This document shows positions 1 through 11,614 of a DNA stretch of 64,000 nucleotides, in pieces. The stretch lies in contig NW_004450322.1 of NCBI RefSeq assembly GCF_000321225.1, positions 411,778 to 475,777 of the forward strand, in the 5' to 3' direction. Both the position numbers and the translations under genes were made by a program. The notes below the pieces were generated by a model. The model was not told where the DNA came from. It saw nothing but the letters and a program-made list of their open reading frames with translations, and did not search any database. Within the stretch, counting starts at the first letter, position 1, and every line of letters starts with the position of its first letter. This stretch comes from Odobenus rosmarus divergens. Lineage: Eukaryota > Chordata > Mammalia > Carnivora > Odobenidae.

Positions 1-178
1 TTTATTTATTTGAGAGAGACAGAGAGAGAGGAGAGAGAGACAGAGAGAGAGAGAGCCCAAGCGGGGGGGGGGGCAGAGGGAGAGGGAGAAGCAGGCTCCC
101 CGCTGACCCCAGGACCCTCTGAGATCATGACCTGAGTTGAAGGCAGATGCTCAACCCACTGAGCCACCCAGACACCCC
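1..178 (-). mobile_element. Can-SINE, cut by window edge
   Basis: (A-rich tail complement)(GAGA)n to CTGAGCCACCCAGACACCCC. Confidence 0.9.
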
Positions 179-179
179 C

Positions 180-450
180 TAATGACCTCATTTAAATTTG
201 ATTACCCCCAGGGGTGCCTGGCTAGCTTAGTCAGAAGAACATGAGACTCTTGATCTCAGGGTCACGAGTTCAAGCCCCATGTTGGGTGTACAGATTACTA
301 AAAAAAATAAACTTCAAATAAATAAATAAATAAATAAACTTGATTATCTCTATAAAGACCCTATCCCCAAATACTGTCACATTCTGAGGTACTGGGGGTT
401 AGGGCTTCAACATGTGAATTTTCCAGGAACACAATTCAGCCCATGACAAA
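180..450. repeat. old interspersed repeat, same family as 35,740-36,210
   Basis: Shares GGGTTAGGGCTTCAACAT and CAGCCCATGACA-type ends with the later copy. A SINE (211-340) interrupts it. Family name not certain. Confidence 0.6.
211..340 (+). mobile_element. Can-SINE, short type
   Basis: GGGTGCCTGGCTAGCTTAG head; duplicates TTGATTACC/TTGATTATC. Confidence 0.85.
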
Positions 451-940
451 GGGGGAGCTAGATTAGCAGCCTAGGACTTGAACTAGAGCCATGGAGAGAC
501 AGACAAAAAAGGAGGGACTAGAACAAAATTCACCTGGGATGTAAGATCCACAAGTCTTGTTGATTTTTGAAACGTGAAGGAAGGAGAATTCAGCTTCCAG
601 ATTTAGAATACTTCCATTTCAGGGTTATTTGGGTGTTAGTATTGGAGGAGGTTGGGGAAGGGAGTAGAGGGGGTTGGGCTGTAAGGTGACAAGATCATTC
701 TAGATCTATTGGGCTTGAAAGATCTCTGGGACATTCCCATATGTCAAGCAGGAGAGAGATCAGAGCTGGAGACTACATTTGGTAGTGAGATGCGTGTAGG
801 GTGAAGTTCAAAACAATGAGCAAGGATGTGATTGCCCAAGGAAACCAGGTAGAGAAAAAGAAACAGGGTCAAGAACCAAAGGCTCGGGAACCCACAGGTG
901 TAAGGATTAGTACAAATTTATCAAAAATTCCAAGGAAAGC
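450..940. other. no feature seen
   Basis: Unique-looking AT-rich sequence; no exon or repeat recognised. Confidence 0.5.
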
Positions 941-1075
941 TACCTTCCATGGGAATGTTGGCTCCATGAGAAAATGGACTCTATCTGACTTGCTTGCTGC
1001 TATGTATTTAACTACCTAGAACAGTGCCTGATACAGAGTAGGTTTCCAATAATTATTTGATGAATAAAGTTTTGA
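940..1075 (+). mobile_element. L2 3' end
   Basis: CTAGAACAGTGCCTGATACA..GTAGG..AATAATTATTTGATGAATAAA matches the L2 tail. Confidence 0.65.
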
Positions 1076-1179
1076 ATGAGGTACTAGGAGATGTATGAAA
1101 AAATCAAGAGTTCAGTGCCCCAGAGCCTTGGGAGTGATTCTATCACCTCTACCAGACCTAACTTCAAAAATACTCTTAT

Positions 1180-1399
1180 GGGGCACCTGGGTGGCTCAGT
1201 GAGTTAAGCGTCTGCCTTAGGCTCAGGTCATGATCTCAGGGTCCTGGGATCGAGCCACGTGTCAGGCTCCAGGCTCAGCGGGGAGCCTGCTTCTCCCTCT
1301 CCCTCTGCCCCTCCCCCTGCTCGTGCACACCCTCTCTCTCTCTCTCTCTCTCTCAAATAAATAAATAAAATCTTAAAAAAATTAAAAAAACCAAAACCA
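1180..1399 (+). mobile_element. Can-SINE
   Basis: Full length; flanks AAAAATACTCTTAT on both sides. Confidence 0.92.
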
Positions 1400-1464
1400 A
1401 AAATACTCTTATATGTTTTTTACTTCAATGACTTTCAAATATGAGCTATTTGTAAAAGGTTTCT

Positions 1465-1575
1465 TTTTTTTAGTTTTATTTATTTAAGTAATCACTACAC
1501 GCCATGAGAGTCTTGAACTCACGACCAGAGATCAAGAGTCACATGCTCTTCCAACTGAGCCATCCAGGGACCCCA
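1465..1575 (-). mobile_element. Can-SINE, short type
   Basis: Ends CAACTGAGCCATCCAGGGACCCC. Confidence 0.8.
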
Positions 1576-1619
1576 AGCTATTTGTAGAAGGTTTCTAAAC
1601 TTGATCTGTAACATCATAA

Positions 1620-2083
1620 AAAACCTCAACAGAAAATATCTGTGCATGGTGTTGGCATAGATGGTATAAATAAACTAGATATCGTCCTTCAAATGCAGTC
1701 TTACTTGAATGACCAGAGTAATAAAACAGTTATATACTCTTTGGTATACAAATGTTCATAGCAGCTTTATTTGTAACAGACAAAAACTGGAAATGACCCA
1801 AATGCCCATCAACAGATGAATGAATAAACAAACTGTGGAGTAGTCCTACAATGGAACAGTACTCAGCAGTGCGTAGAATGAATATTGGTACACACAACGA
1901 CATTGATGAATCTCAAAATAATACTGCTGCATGAAAGAAGTACACAAGAAAGATATGTATTGTGTGATTCCATGTATATAAAATTCTAGAAAATGCAAGC
2001 TAATCTGTGGTGGCAGAAATCAGATTAGTGGTTGCCTGGTTAAGAGTGGTGGTTGTGGGCAGAAGGGAGCGATTAAAAACAAG
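1620..2083 (+). mobile_element. old L1 3' end
   Basis: Late-ORF2 words such as TTCATAGCAGCTTTATTTGT and CCCATCAACAGATGAATG, and a 3' UTR remnant. Confidence 0.75.
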
Positions 2084-2319
2084 CAAGAGGCACCTGGCTG
2101 GCTCAGTCAGGAGAGCATGCAACTTTTTTTTTTTTTTTAAGATTTTATTTATTTATTTGAGAGAGAGAGAGAGAGAGAGCATGAGCCAGGGGGAGAGGCA
2201 GGGGGAGAAGCAGACTCCCCGCTGAGCCGGAAGCCCGATGCGGGGCTCGATCCCAGGACCCCAGGATCATGACCTGAGCCCAAGGCAGATGCTTAACGAC
2301 TGAGTCACCCGGGCACCCC
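2084..2319. mobile_element. two Can-SINEs, head to head
   Basis: Plus-strand short-type head 2,084-2,120 interrupted by a minus full copy 2,121-2,319. Confidence 0.85.
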
Positions 2320-2615
2320 AAGATGTTATTTTTAAAAGGTGCTTACCTAACTAAAAATGCAGGCAAAATAAAGACACTTCAGAAAATAAAGTCAGAGCAA
2401 GTTTATTACCAACAGACTATCACTAAACTACTCTCTAAGTGGTGAAGAGGAGTGACAGTAATACCACAAGAAAGGTCGGAGATGAAAGGAAGAATGAAGA
2501 ACAAGAAATCGGCACACATGTGGGTAACCGTTACCACCTGCTTCTATCCAATATTCTACTGGAGGTCTTAACTAGGGCAGGGAGGAAAAAGGGGGACATA
2601 ATATGTGTGAGAGCT

Positions 2616-2713
2616 GGGCGCCTGGCTGGCTCAGTTGGCAAAGCATGCAACTCTTGATCTCGGGGTCATGAGTTCAAGCCCCAAGTTGAGTGTAGAGATT
2701 ACTAAAAAAATAG
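2616..2713 (+). mobile_element. Can-SINE, short type
   Basis: GGGCGCCTGGCTGGCTCAG to GTAGAGATTACTAAAAAAA. Confidence 0.88.
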
Positions 2714-2794
2714 ATGTGTGTGTAAGAACGAAGAAAAAATAAAAAGTACTGTCATTATCAGAAGATATGATTGTTTATACAGAAAACCCAAGAC

Positions 2795-3002
2795 GGGGCG
2801 TCTGGGTGGCTCAGTCGTTAAGCGTCTGTCTCCGGCTCAGGTCATGATCCAGGGTCCTGGGATCGAGCCCCGCATCGGGCTCCCTGCTCGGCGGGAAGTC
2901 TGCTTCTCCCTCTCCCACTCCCCCTGCTTGTGTTCCCTCTCTCGCTATGTCTGTCTCTGTCAAATAAATAAAATCTTAAAAAAAAAGAAAAAGAAAGAAA
3001 AA
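2795..3002 (+). mobile_element. Can-SINE in old L1
   Basis: Full length, tail AAATCTTAAAAAAAAAG. Confidence 0.92.
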
Positions 3003-3052
3003 TAGGTAGCATCTCAAGAAAATGAGAGGATAAGCCACAGACTGTTTTGGCT

Positions 3053-3535
3053 TGTAAGCTCCTAGGGAGCTTTCCAGGTGTAACCTGAAACTGGCCCCCA
3101 AACAGGGAGGGAGGACGGGTCTGCCTCTGGGGAGAGGGAGAAGCACACTCCCCGCTGAGCAGGGAGCCAGACCTGGGGCTCCATCCCAGGACCCTCGGAT
3201 CATGACCTCAGCCAAAGGCAGATGCTTAGCAGACAGCCACCCAGGCGCCCTAGGTCTTGGGCAGCAGCAAGACAAGTGGATCCTTAAACCCACCTGCCAA
3301 ATATGAAAAGTTTATATAGATAAAGGGCTTCACTGGGTTCAGTCACATATACCATGCAGGTGTTCACAACACCACAACACTATCTCAAGGCTCTGTCCTT
3401 GGAGAAGCCTTTGGGAGAGGGAAAAGCAAGCAGAACCCATGTTCCAGGGACCGGGGAAGGGGCGAGGAGCCCTTGAGTGCCCAGGTCCAGCTCATGGGTC
3501 AATCAGCGATCATGTCTTGTCCATGACCTTTCCCA
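3053..3535 (-). repeat. ERV 3' LTR
   Basis: Matches 10,076-10,690 (shared GTAAGCTCC, ACTGGCCCCCAAA, AGTGGATCC, CTATCTCAAGGCT). Minus-strand ends are TG...CA. About 75 bp are lost around a SINE insertion at 3,123-3,250. Confidence 0.85.
3123..3250 (-). mobile_element. partial Can-SINE in ERV 3' LTR
   Basis: Lacks the tail half; ends CAGCCACCCAGGCGCCC. Confidence 0.85.
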
Positions 3536-3732
3536 ACACTCTACCCATCACGACTGGCTCTTACAATCTCACACACCCTCCCTCTTCCACAACGTGCCCT
3601 GCGTGGCCAGCAAGGGGTTTCACTAGCATGGAGGCGGCTCCTTTGGCAACTCTCTGGCCGCATTAGAGGCGGATGCCATGACAACAATATAAGTAAATGT
3701 AAGAGAAAACACCGATTAAGACATTGATTCCA

Positions 3733-3927
3733 GGGGCACCTGGGTGGCTCAGTTGGTTAAGCGTCCGCCTTCGGCTCAGGTCATGATCCCAGGGTCCTGG
3801 GATCGAGCCCCACATCGGGCTCCCTGCTCAGTGGACAGCCTGCTTCTCCCTCTGCCTGCCGCTCCTCCACCTCGTGTGTGCGCTCTCTCTCTTCCTCAGA
3901 TAAATGAATAAAAATCTTAAAAAAAAG
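3733..3927 (+). mobile_element. Can-SINE in ERV
   Basis: ATTGATTCCA duplicates flank it. Confidence 0.92.
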
Positions 3928-3940
3928 ATTGATTCCAAAA

Positions 3941-4343
3941 TCAGTCTTTTCCATGAGAGCTCCATGATCTGAACCACTGCTTTATTAAGTCCCTTAGGCT
4001 GGGGATTGGATCACTCAAGACATTCACTTGTGGCCTCGTGAGATTTAATAAGGATGATACATTAGCAGACTCATCAGGTATGAACACACAACATTCTGTT
4101 TGCAAGGCAGTAATAATGTCTAAGGCCATCCTGTTTTGGAGGACAGCTTTTGTCATCAGACACATTTGAAGTGTTCAGTAAGGACAGGCTTTGTTGGCTA
4201 TGATTTCAGGCTGGCTGGGTGAAGGTTTCTGTGTGCTGTAATATACGCCATGCCAATGGCAGGGACAAAGAAGGTGGCCAAAAGGACCCGTGGAAAACAG
4301 AATGTGCCCATCTGGCCTTAAGGAGAGGGAGGCTGGCAACTTT
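3941..4343 (-). pseudogene. ERV envelope transmembrane-subunit remnant
   Basis: The LQNRMALD heptad-type segment is followed by a shortened cysteine motif (TECC) and IPDESANVS, typical of class-I-like transmembrane subunits. A stop follows, and the gene is broken by an L1 at 4,366-5,202. Not functional. Confidence 0.75.
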
Positions 4344-4365
4344 AAGAATTTGACCAGGTTGTGCA

Positions 4366-5202
4366 ACCCCTCTGGAAACCAGTATGGAGGTTCCTCAAAC
4401 AGTTGAAAATAGAGCTACCCTACGATCCAGCAATTGCACTACTGGGTATTTACCACAAAGATACAAATGTAGGGATCCGAAGGGGTACATGCACCCCAAT
4501 GTTTATAGCAGCAATGTCCACAATAGCCAAACTGTGGAAAGAGCCAAGATGTGCATCGACAGATGAATGGATAAAGAAGATGTGGTCTATGTACACAATG
4601 GAATATTATGCAGCCATCAAAAGGAATGAGATCTTGCCATTTGCAACGACGTGGATGGAACTGGAGGGTGTTATGCTGAGTGAAATAAGTCAATCAGAGA
4701 AAGACATGTATCATATGACCTCACTGATATGAGGAATTCTTAATCTCAGGAAACAAACTGAGTGTTGCTGGAGTGGAGCGGGGTGGGAGGGACGGGTGGC
4801 TCAGTGATGGACATTGGGGGGGGGATGTGCTATGGTGAGCACCGTGAATTGTGCAAGACTGTTGAGTCACAGATCTGTACTTCTGAAACAAATAATGCAA
4901 CATATGTTAAGAAAAAAGAAAAAGAAGAAGATAGCAGGAGGGGAAGAATGAAGGGGAGTAAGTCGGACGGGGAGACAAACCATGAGAGACGATGGACTCT
5001 GAGAAACAAACTGAGGGTTCTAGAGGGGAGGGGGTGGGGGGATGGGTTAGCCTGGTGATGGGTATTAAAGAAGGCACGTTCTGCGTGGAGCACTGGGTGT
5101 TATGCACAAACAATGAATCATGGAACACTACATAAAAACTAATGATGTAATGTATGGTGATTAACATAATAAAAAAATAAAAAATAAAAGTAAAAAAAAA
5201 AA
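4366..5202 (+). mobile_element. young 5'-truncated L1 inside ERV env
   Basis: Last ~120 codons of ORF2 ([16 protein letters not shown] to MYHMTS), the 3' UTR and an A-rich tail. Perfect 22-bp target duplication at 4,344-4,365 and 5,203-5,224. Confidence 0.93.
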
Positions 5203-5343
5203 AAGAATTTGACCAGGTTGTGCATACCATACATGTTGGCTGGGGGAGGCAGCACTGTCAGGTGTGAGGAGATGGACTGGGGACGGGATATGTCAGACTA
5301 GGACCCCCACCTTCTCTCCTCATTCAATGGCACATGCTCCATT

Positions 5344-6683
5344 TCAGGTATAGTTTGTTTCAGGGGTTCTGGCTTGCAGCAAGACAATGGGATCCCAGTG
5401 CAGATTGAGAAGCTCCCCCTCACCCAGGGCTGCAGAGTAACTCGCCCATTCTGGTGGGATGTCCCATTGTAAATCCCAGTAGATAATGCCTTTCCCAGGT
5501 TTGATGGGACTTAGTGTTCTCAGCAGCACAGCACGTTGATCCACGGTGAGAGTCAAGGTAATGGCTGTTCTCTGAGACTTTATGGTGTTGGGTGCTTCGT
5601 CAGGGGTCCCCAGTCTGGCATATGGGGCAACAGGTCCTAATGGTTGGTCATTTAAATGTATTAAAGCCTGCATCAGTACTTTAATCCACCTGGTCAAGGT
5701 GGTTTTACCTGTTAATAATTTAATCTGTTGTTTTAATATTTCATTCTTCCTTTCTACCGACCCTGCTGTTTGTTGGTTACAGGAGAGATGGAACCTCTGC
5801 TCAATGTCATGTTCTTTTTTTTTTTTTTAGAGAAGGATCAGGTGCACGTGAAGGGGGAGGGGCAGAGGGAAAGGGAGAGAGAGAATCTTTTTTTTTTTAA
5901 AGATTTTATTTATTTATTTGAGAGAGAGAGAGAATGAGAGATAGAGAGCATGAAAGGGAAGAGGGTCAGAGGGAGAAGCAGACTCCCTGCCGAGCAGGGA
6001 GCCCGATGCGGGACTCGATCCCGGGACTCCAGGATCACGACCTGACCCGAAGGCAGTTGCTTAACCAACTGAGCCACCCAGGCGCCCGAGAGAGAGAATC
6101 TTAAGCAGGCTCCACACCCAGTGTGGAGCCCAATGTGGGGCTCCATCTCACGACCCTGAACTGAAATCAAGAATTGGATGTTTAACCCACTGAGCCACCC
6201 AGGTGTCCCTCAATGTCATGTTCAATGCCCAGTCTTGCATGTCATGACATTTGAAATAGGACCCCCGATCACTGTTTAGTCAATGATGGTATCTTTACAT
6301 AGTTTTTTTGTTTTTTTTTAATCCCCTAATGGCAGTAGTCTGGTTTGCCTGGCAACAGGGGAAAACGTGGGTTGGGCCAGTTGCAGTGTCCACACAAACC
6401 AAGGCATATTTAGAGCCCTTACTCAGAGGTGGGGGTGGCCAATATAATCAATTTACCAATCCCTCACTGGTTGGGAACTCCAGTCGATGGCCCCACATTC
6501 TTTTGGCAGTTGCCTTGGGTGTTGTTTAGAGCACACGGGACATATTGCTGCATTAACCAAGTCACCGTACTTCAAGGGCAATCTGGCATCCTTGGCAATG
6601 TGCCATCCCACTCGGGCACTGCGGCGGCCACTCTTTCTATGTTCCCAATCTGCCATATCCACTGAAGGGTCAGTAGCTAGCAT
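5344..6683 (-). pseudogene. ERV integrase remnant
   Basis: The N-terminal zinc-finger part (H..H..CPVC) lies at 6,453-6,683. The catalytic-core end (VERKNEILKQQ) and C-terminal region lie at 5,344-5,760. Split by nested SINEs at 5,814-6,209 and by frameshifts. Confidence 0.8.
5814..6209 (-). mobile_element. two nested Can-SINEs in ERV integrase
   Basis: Outer copy has CTCAATGTCATGTTC duplicates; inner copy at 5,888-6,088 has GAGAGAGAATCTT duplicates. Confidence 0.92.
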
Positions 6684-7494
6684 TCATACCCACACTTAGG
6701 GCCCCAGCTTTCTCATTGCCAGTGGGGTGTCTGTGCCTTATGAGCTGAGCCATGAAAAAAGGAGGGCTGTTTTAGGCTCTTGCCGGCAAACTCAGATGTC
6801 TTTTCACATACATCCTGACCCCACAAGGGCTTATTTATGATTATTTACCCCTTGGCTTTCTATTGTCCAAGCCATGGAATTAATCCCTTTAGAAGAGCCC
6901 AACTGTCAGGGCAAAGAGTTAATGGGCAGAGCTCATGGGTGTTCGCCAGCCAAACTGCTCCGAGCCCAACTCATCGGCTGCCGCCCTGGCGACCGTGTGA
7001 GGGGCTCTACCTTCAGGAGCACTGTGTACCCCGCTAGGAGCTGCTGCTCTGTGGGGTATGTGGCGTTTCTGCCCCCTTCTAGAGCTGGGACCAAAATCCT
7101 AGGGGTACTCTCCCCTGCTTCTGCCTATGCCATAGTGCCTGACCCAAACCTTCTGGAGTCACAGACACATCTAATTCAAATGGTCGCCCTGCTTGGGAGA
7201 TGCCCAAAGCTTTAATCTCTTTCACTGGTATTTTTGCCTTCTCAAAGGTAGCTTACTGCTCTGATCCCCAGTCCCACACGTGCCCTTTCTTTACCAGGAG
7301 GCATAAAGGATGGGGGCACCATGCCAGGTGTGGAATGAAAATATTCCCAGACCCCCAAATCCCTACAAAGACTTACACCTTATCAATCATAGCTTTGGGG
7401 ACAACATGAGTTTTACTTGACCAGGCAACACCCAAAACCTTACAGCAGTGTCTGCGCCTTGAATTTTCTGTGGGTTCACTGCCCATCCTCTCCC

Positions 7495-7700
7495 TCAGAG
7501 ATGTTCCAGCAAAGCCTTCAGGGTGTCCTGCAGCAGAAGCAAATCCTCACATGCTAACACGATATCATCAATGTAATGTAATGGACCCATTTTACTGATG
7601 TAGGGTCGAGCGACCATCTCACGACATGTTGTGGGCTGTGCAGGTAACCTTGGGGAAGCACTTGGAAGGTTCATTATTATCCTTCCCACATGAAGGCACG
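7495..7700 (-). pseudogene. ERV reverse transcriptase remnant
   Basis: Carries the polymerase active-site box YIDD followed by DIVLACEDLLLL. Only about 60 codons are open; the flanks are frameshifted. Confidence 0.8.
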
Positions 7701-8074
7701 CTGAGCCTAGTTATCGGAAACTTGTCAAAGTCTTTTCCATGAACTCCTTAAAGATGAAGCACTTTTGCAAAAATGCTTTCTGCCAAAGCATCAGAGTAAA
7801 ACAATAACTATCTGCAAGTGACAAAAGACTTAACATGGCCACGGTCAAAGATCTGATGAGAGTTCATGATAACGCAACTGACAAAGGAATTTGGGTATTT
7901 CTGTGACATACATTTAAAATTATGACTGATAACATTATATTAGGACATATCCGATTTTAGGAATTTCATACAAATATATCCTTAAAATAAGGTTCAGCAT
8001 TCTTTTTTGACATGCTTCCCATGAAATGTAACATATACAAAACGTTGCATAGTTGTAAAAACTTAGCTCTTTGA

Positions 8075-8266
8075 GGGGCACCTGGGTGGCTCAGTCGGTT
8101 AAGCCGCTGCCTTCGGCTCAGGTCATGATCCCAGGGTCCTGGGATCGAGCCCTCATCGGGCTCCCTGCTCAGCGGGGAGCCTGCTTCTCCCTCTGCCTGC
8201 CTCTCCCACTGCTTGTGCTCTGTCTCCCTCTCTGACAAATAAATAAAATCTTAAAAAAAAAAACCA
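8075..8266 (+). mobile_element. Can-SINE in ERV
   Basis: AAAACTTAGCTCTTTGA duplicates, perfect. Confidence 0.93.
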
Positions 8267-8399
8267 AAAAACTTAGCTCTTTGAAAAGAGATGACTCGGT
8301 GTTTTAAGTAATCAAAGAGCCGATAAAGACAAAACAGAATCTTTGTTGTTTAGGCAGATTACATTAAAGATAAAGAAAAACCGTTGTTTACAGTTTCTC

Positions 8400-8595
8400 T
8401 TTTTTAAATGATTTTATTTATTTATACTGTTTTGGAGAGAGCACGCAAGCGGGGGGTGCAGAGGGAAAGAATTTCAAGCAGACCCGTCACTGAGCACAGA
8501 GCCCCACGTGGGGCTTGATCCCATGACCCTGAGATCATGACCTGAGCTGAAACCAAGAGTCAGATGCTTAACCTACTGAGCCACCTGGTGCCCCT
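8400..8595 (-). mobile_element. Can-SINE in ERV, older
   Basis: Diverged; ACAGTTTCT/ACAATTTCT flanks. Confidence 0.88.
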
Positions 8596-8952
8596 ACAAT
8601 TTCTTATTAAGAACAGGCCAATAATCTAAACTTTGTCCTCTTAACAGGAGAAAATCAAATTCTAATCTGGCACCAGTGTATTTTGATATTAAAACTCTCC
8701 TTATTTTTCTTTTTAAATTACCTAAGTCCATTCTAATCTCTTAGCTTGACTACACATGAAATTCCTTTCTCTATATTTCTTTTCCACAGACCTTCTGCAA
8801 CTTTCTACCTATTCAGCTTTCACCCCAAAACTCTAACCACGAATCAGCTACCTGCTCACACGGCTAAAGCTTTTTATTGATATTTGTGATCTTATGGAAG
8901 CTGTGGACTAGACTTGGGGCAAGGGAACTCCTGCAGCAATCTGTATTTTAAA

Positions 8953-9154
8953 GTTTTTTTTTTTTTTTTTTTTTGATAGAGACAGAGGCAGCAAGAGAGG
9001 GAACACAGGCAGGGGGAGTGGGAGAGGGAGAAGCAGGCTTCCCGCAGAGCAGGGAGCCCGATGCGGGGCTCGATGCGGGGCTCCATCCCAGGACCCCGGG
9101 ATCATGACCTGAGCCGAAGGCAGACGCTTAACGACTGAGCCACGCAGGCGCCCC
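8953..9154 (-). mobile_element. Can-SINE in ERV
   Basis: AGCAATCTGTATTTTAAA duplicates, perfect. Confidence 0.93.
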
Positions 9155-9399
9155 AGCAATCTGTATTTTAAAAAGCCTCCCCCCCCCCCCCGCCCCGCCT
9201 TTTCTTTTCTTTGGTCTCTGTGGTCAGTGTTTTTGTTATCTCCTGGGGTGTTTATGTTTCAAAGACACGATACAATTTACAACTTCCTGGGACAGAGAAA
9301 GAATGCAAGTTTTCTCTTAGGAGTGTTGGGGTAATTGCTATTTAACATTTTCCTTAGTATGAGGGGTCAAAAGGCATTGGGCATTTCATGCATTTTCCG

Positions 9400-9987
9400 C
9401 ATCAATCACCCCCACACCCTCTGCTTCTCTTTCCTAACTTTCTCAGAGTCCACTTCTCAGCATCCTCATCAGGCTTTGTCTCAAGTACCCGGATCATTAT
9501 CTGAGGCATGTTAGGCTCTCCTACCTTTGCCAAACAGCACGCAAAAAGACCTCTCACTTGGGACACCTGGCTGGCTCCGTCAGTGGAGCGTGCGACTCTC
9601 GATCTTGGGGTTGTGAGTTCGAGCCCCATGTTGAGTGCAAGGATTACTTAAAGAAAAAAAAAAAGACCCCGGACTCATTATTCTGTTTCCCCACCTGGCC
9701 TGCCAGCCTGAAGCGAGTAGAGTTGCACACAACCATACGTCCTTCTCTAACCTCAGCTCTTCTAACTCTCTAACCTGAGTTTCCACCTTTAGCTGGGCAT
9801 CGGTGGCCAGCGGAACTGCCCACAGGAGAGGCCAGCCCACTGTGGCAACCATGCATTTCCGTTCTTTGCTGCTGTGTGCTCTGCGCTGTTCCTCAAACAA
9901 AGCCCTTAAAGCAGTCAGCGTTTTCGGGGTGACCTTGTATTCACGCAGTGGTCTACAGCATCTGACATATGGACCACCCCTCCTCAC
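9400..9987 (-). pseudogene. ERV gag-like remnant
   Basis: Open for 135 codons (9,987-9,580) just inside the 5' LTR, with a charged, coiled-coil-like stretch ([13 protein letters not shown]). A SINE at 9,560-9,664 breaks it. The gag identity is inferred mainly from position. Confidence 0.5.
9560..9664 (+). mobile_element. Can-SINE, short type, in ERV
   Basis: GGGACACCTGGCTGGCTC to GATTACTTAAAGAAAAAA. Confidence 0.88.
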
Positions 9988-10075
9988 TTAGAGGTCAATG
10001 GCCAACTCAGGATTTCTCCCACGGATGTCCCATTCCCAAGGCCCATTTCTTTGGTTTCCTGGATGGCTCACCAAC

Positions 10076-10690
10076 TGTTGGTTTATAAGCTCCTTGGGAG
10101 GTTTCCAGGTATAATCTGAAACTGGCCCCCAAAGGGGTAGGGCAGGGAGAGACGGAAGAAAGAGGTAGGCCACTCCAGACTGGTAAGTGGCAGGTTTAGT
10201 AAGCAATAGGAGCTTACATATCAGGCTTGTCTTGGGCGGCAGCAAATGAGTGGATCCCTGCACCCACTCACCAAATCTTTTCTTTAAATTTTATTTATTT
10301 ATTTGAGAGAGAGAACAGAAGTGGTGGGGAGGGGCAGAGAGGGTGAAGCAGACTCCCCGCTGAGCAGAGAGCCCTACGCAGGGCTCGATCCCAGGACCCC
10401 GGGCTATAAACAGACACTTAACCGACTGAACCACTCAGGCACCCCCACCCACCAAATCTTAAAAGTTTATACAGAGGCCTTAAGTAGGTTCAGTCATATA
10501 TGCCATCACAGGTAGTCTCAACTATCTCAATCACTATCTCAAGGCTGTGTCCTTGGAGCAGCCTCCGGGAGAAGGAAAGGTAAGCAGAGCCCGCATTCCA
10601 AGGACAGGGGGAGGGGGTAAGGAGCCTCCAACTGCCCAGGTCCTGCAGACGGGTCGACTGGCACTCGTGTCTCTTCCATGACCTTCCCCA
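10076..10690 (-). repeat. ERV 5' LTR
   Basis: Minus strand begins TGGGGAAGGTC and ends CA at 10,076. Interrupted by a Can-SINE at 10,276-10,446. Confidence 0.85.
10276..10446 (-). mobile_element. Can-SINE in ERV 5' LTR
   Basis: CACCAAATCTT occurs on both sides. Confidence 0.9.
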
Positions 10691-11335
10691 ACAGACAGGG
10701 AGAAAATATTTGCAAAAAACATATCTGATAAAGGACTGCTGTCCAAAGTATACAATCTCAACAATAAGAAAATGAACATCCTGATTAAAACATGGGCAAA
10801 AGATCTGAACAGACAGCTCACCAGTGAAGACATGCATGGCCAATCAGCGTATGAAAAGATGCTCCACATCACGCGTCATGAGAGAACTGCAAATGAATAC
10901 AACGAGATCCCAGTGCACACTTATTAGAATGCTGAAAATCCAGAACACTGACAACACCAAATGCTGACGAGGATGTGGAACAATGGGAACTTTCATTCTT
11001 TGCTGGTGGGAATGCAAAATGGGACAGCCGCTCCGAAAGACAGCTACTCAATTCAGTGGTGGATATATGTCATTATACATTTCTCTAAACCCATAGAATG
11101 TACAATGCCAATAGTGAGCCCCAATATAAACCATGGACTTGGGTGATAATGATGTGTTCATGTAGGTTCATTGATTGGAACATATACCACTCCAGTGGGG
11201 GCATATTGACGGTGAGAGAGGCTGTGTGTGTCGGGGGGGGGGACAGGAGGATATATGGGAATTTTCTGTGCTTTCTCCTCAGTTTTACTGTGAACCTAAA
11301 ACTTTGTTAAAAAAATAAAGTCTATTAAAAATGTA
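10691..11335 (+). mobile_element. old L1, right part with 3' UTR
   Basis: GGGAGAAAATATTTGC onward is late ORF2; from about 11,085 it is the L1M-type 3' UTR ending AATAAAGTCT. Confidence 0.8.
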
Positions 11336-11341
11336 TATAGC

Positions 11342-11534
11342 GGGGTGCCTGGGTGGCTCAGTCAGTTAAACGTCTGCCTTTGGCTCAGGTCATGATCCCA
11401 GGGTCCTGGGATTGAGCCCCACATCGGGCTCCCTGCTCGGTGAGGAGCCTGCTTCTCTCTCTCCCTCTGCTGCTCCCGCTGCTTATGCTTGCTCTCTCTG
11501 TCAAATAAATAAATAAACTCTTTAAAAAATAAAA
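11342..11534 (+). mobile_element. Can-SINE at old L1 tail
   Basis: Inserted just after the L1 A-rich end. Confidence 0.92.
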
Positions 11535-11614
11535 TACAAATATATACAGCATCTTCAATAGCTGCCAAAAATATAAGAACCTATAAATAAATCTGGGAAG
11601 AATCATGAAAATAA

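Larger units (their letters stand above)
2330..3052 (+). mobile_element. old L1 ORF2 fragment, left part
   Basis: Degraded RT-region sequence (LLLSNILLEVLTRA; TVIIRRYDCLYRKPK) with two SINEs in it. Continues after the ERV at 10,691. Confidence 0.75.
7700..9400 (-). other. ERV internal region, unassigned
   Basis: Between the gag-like and RT remnants. AT-rich, carrying three SINEs (8,075-8,266; 8,400-8,595; 8,953-9,154) and no recognisable domain. Confidence 0.5.
3053..10690 (-). mobile_element. endogenous retrovirus provirus, degraded, with both LTRs
   Basis: Two related LTRs bound an internal region that reads gag, pol, env from right to left. It carries a 6-bp target duplication ACAGAC at 3,047-3,052 and 10,691-10,696, within an old L1 that resumes on both sides. 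All frames are broken by stops, Can-SINEs (8 or more) and an L1, so no intact protein is encoded. The pol resembles ERV-L-type sequence as I remember it; class assignment is tentative. Confidence 0.85.

Noticed and set aside
5814..6209. inverted/direct repeat resembling a regulatory array
   Set aside because: Explained fully by two nested Can-SINEs with target duplications.
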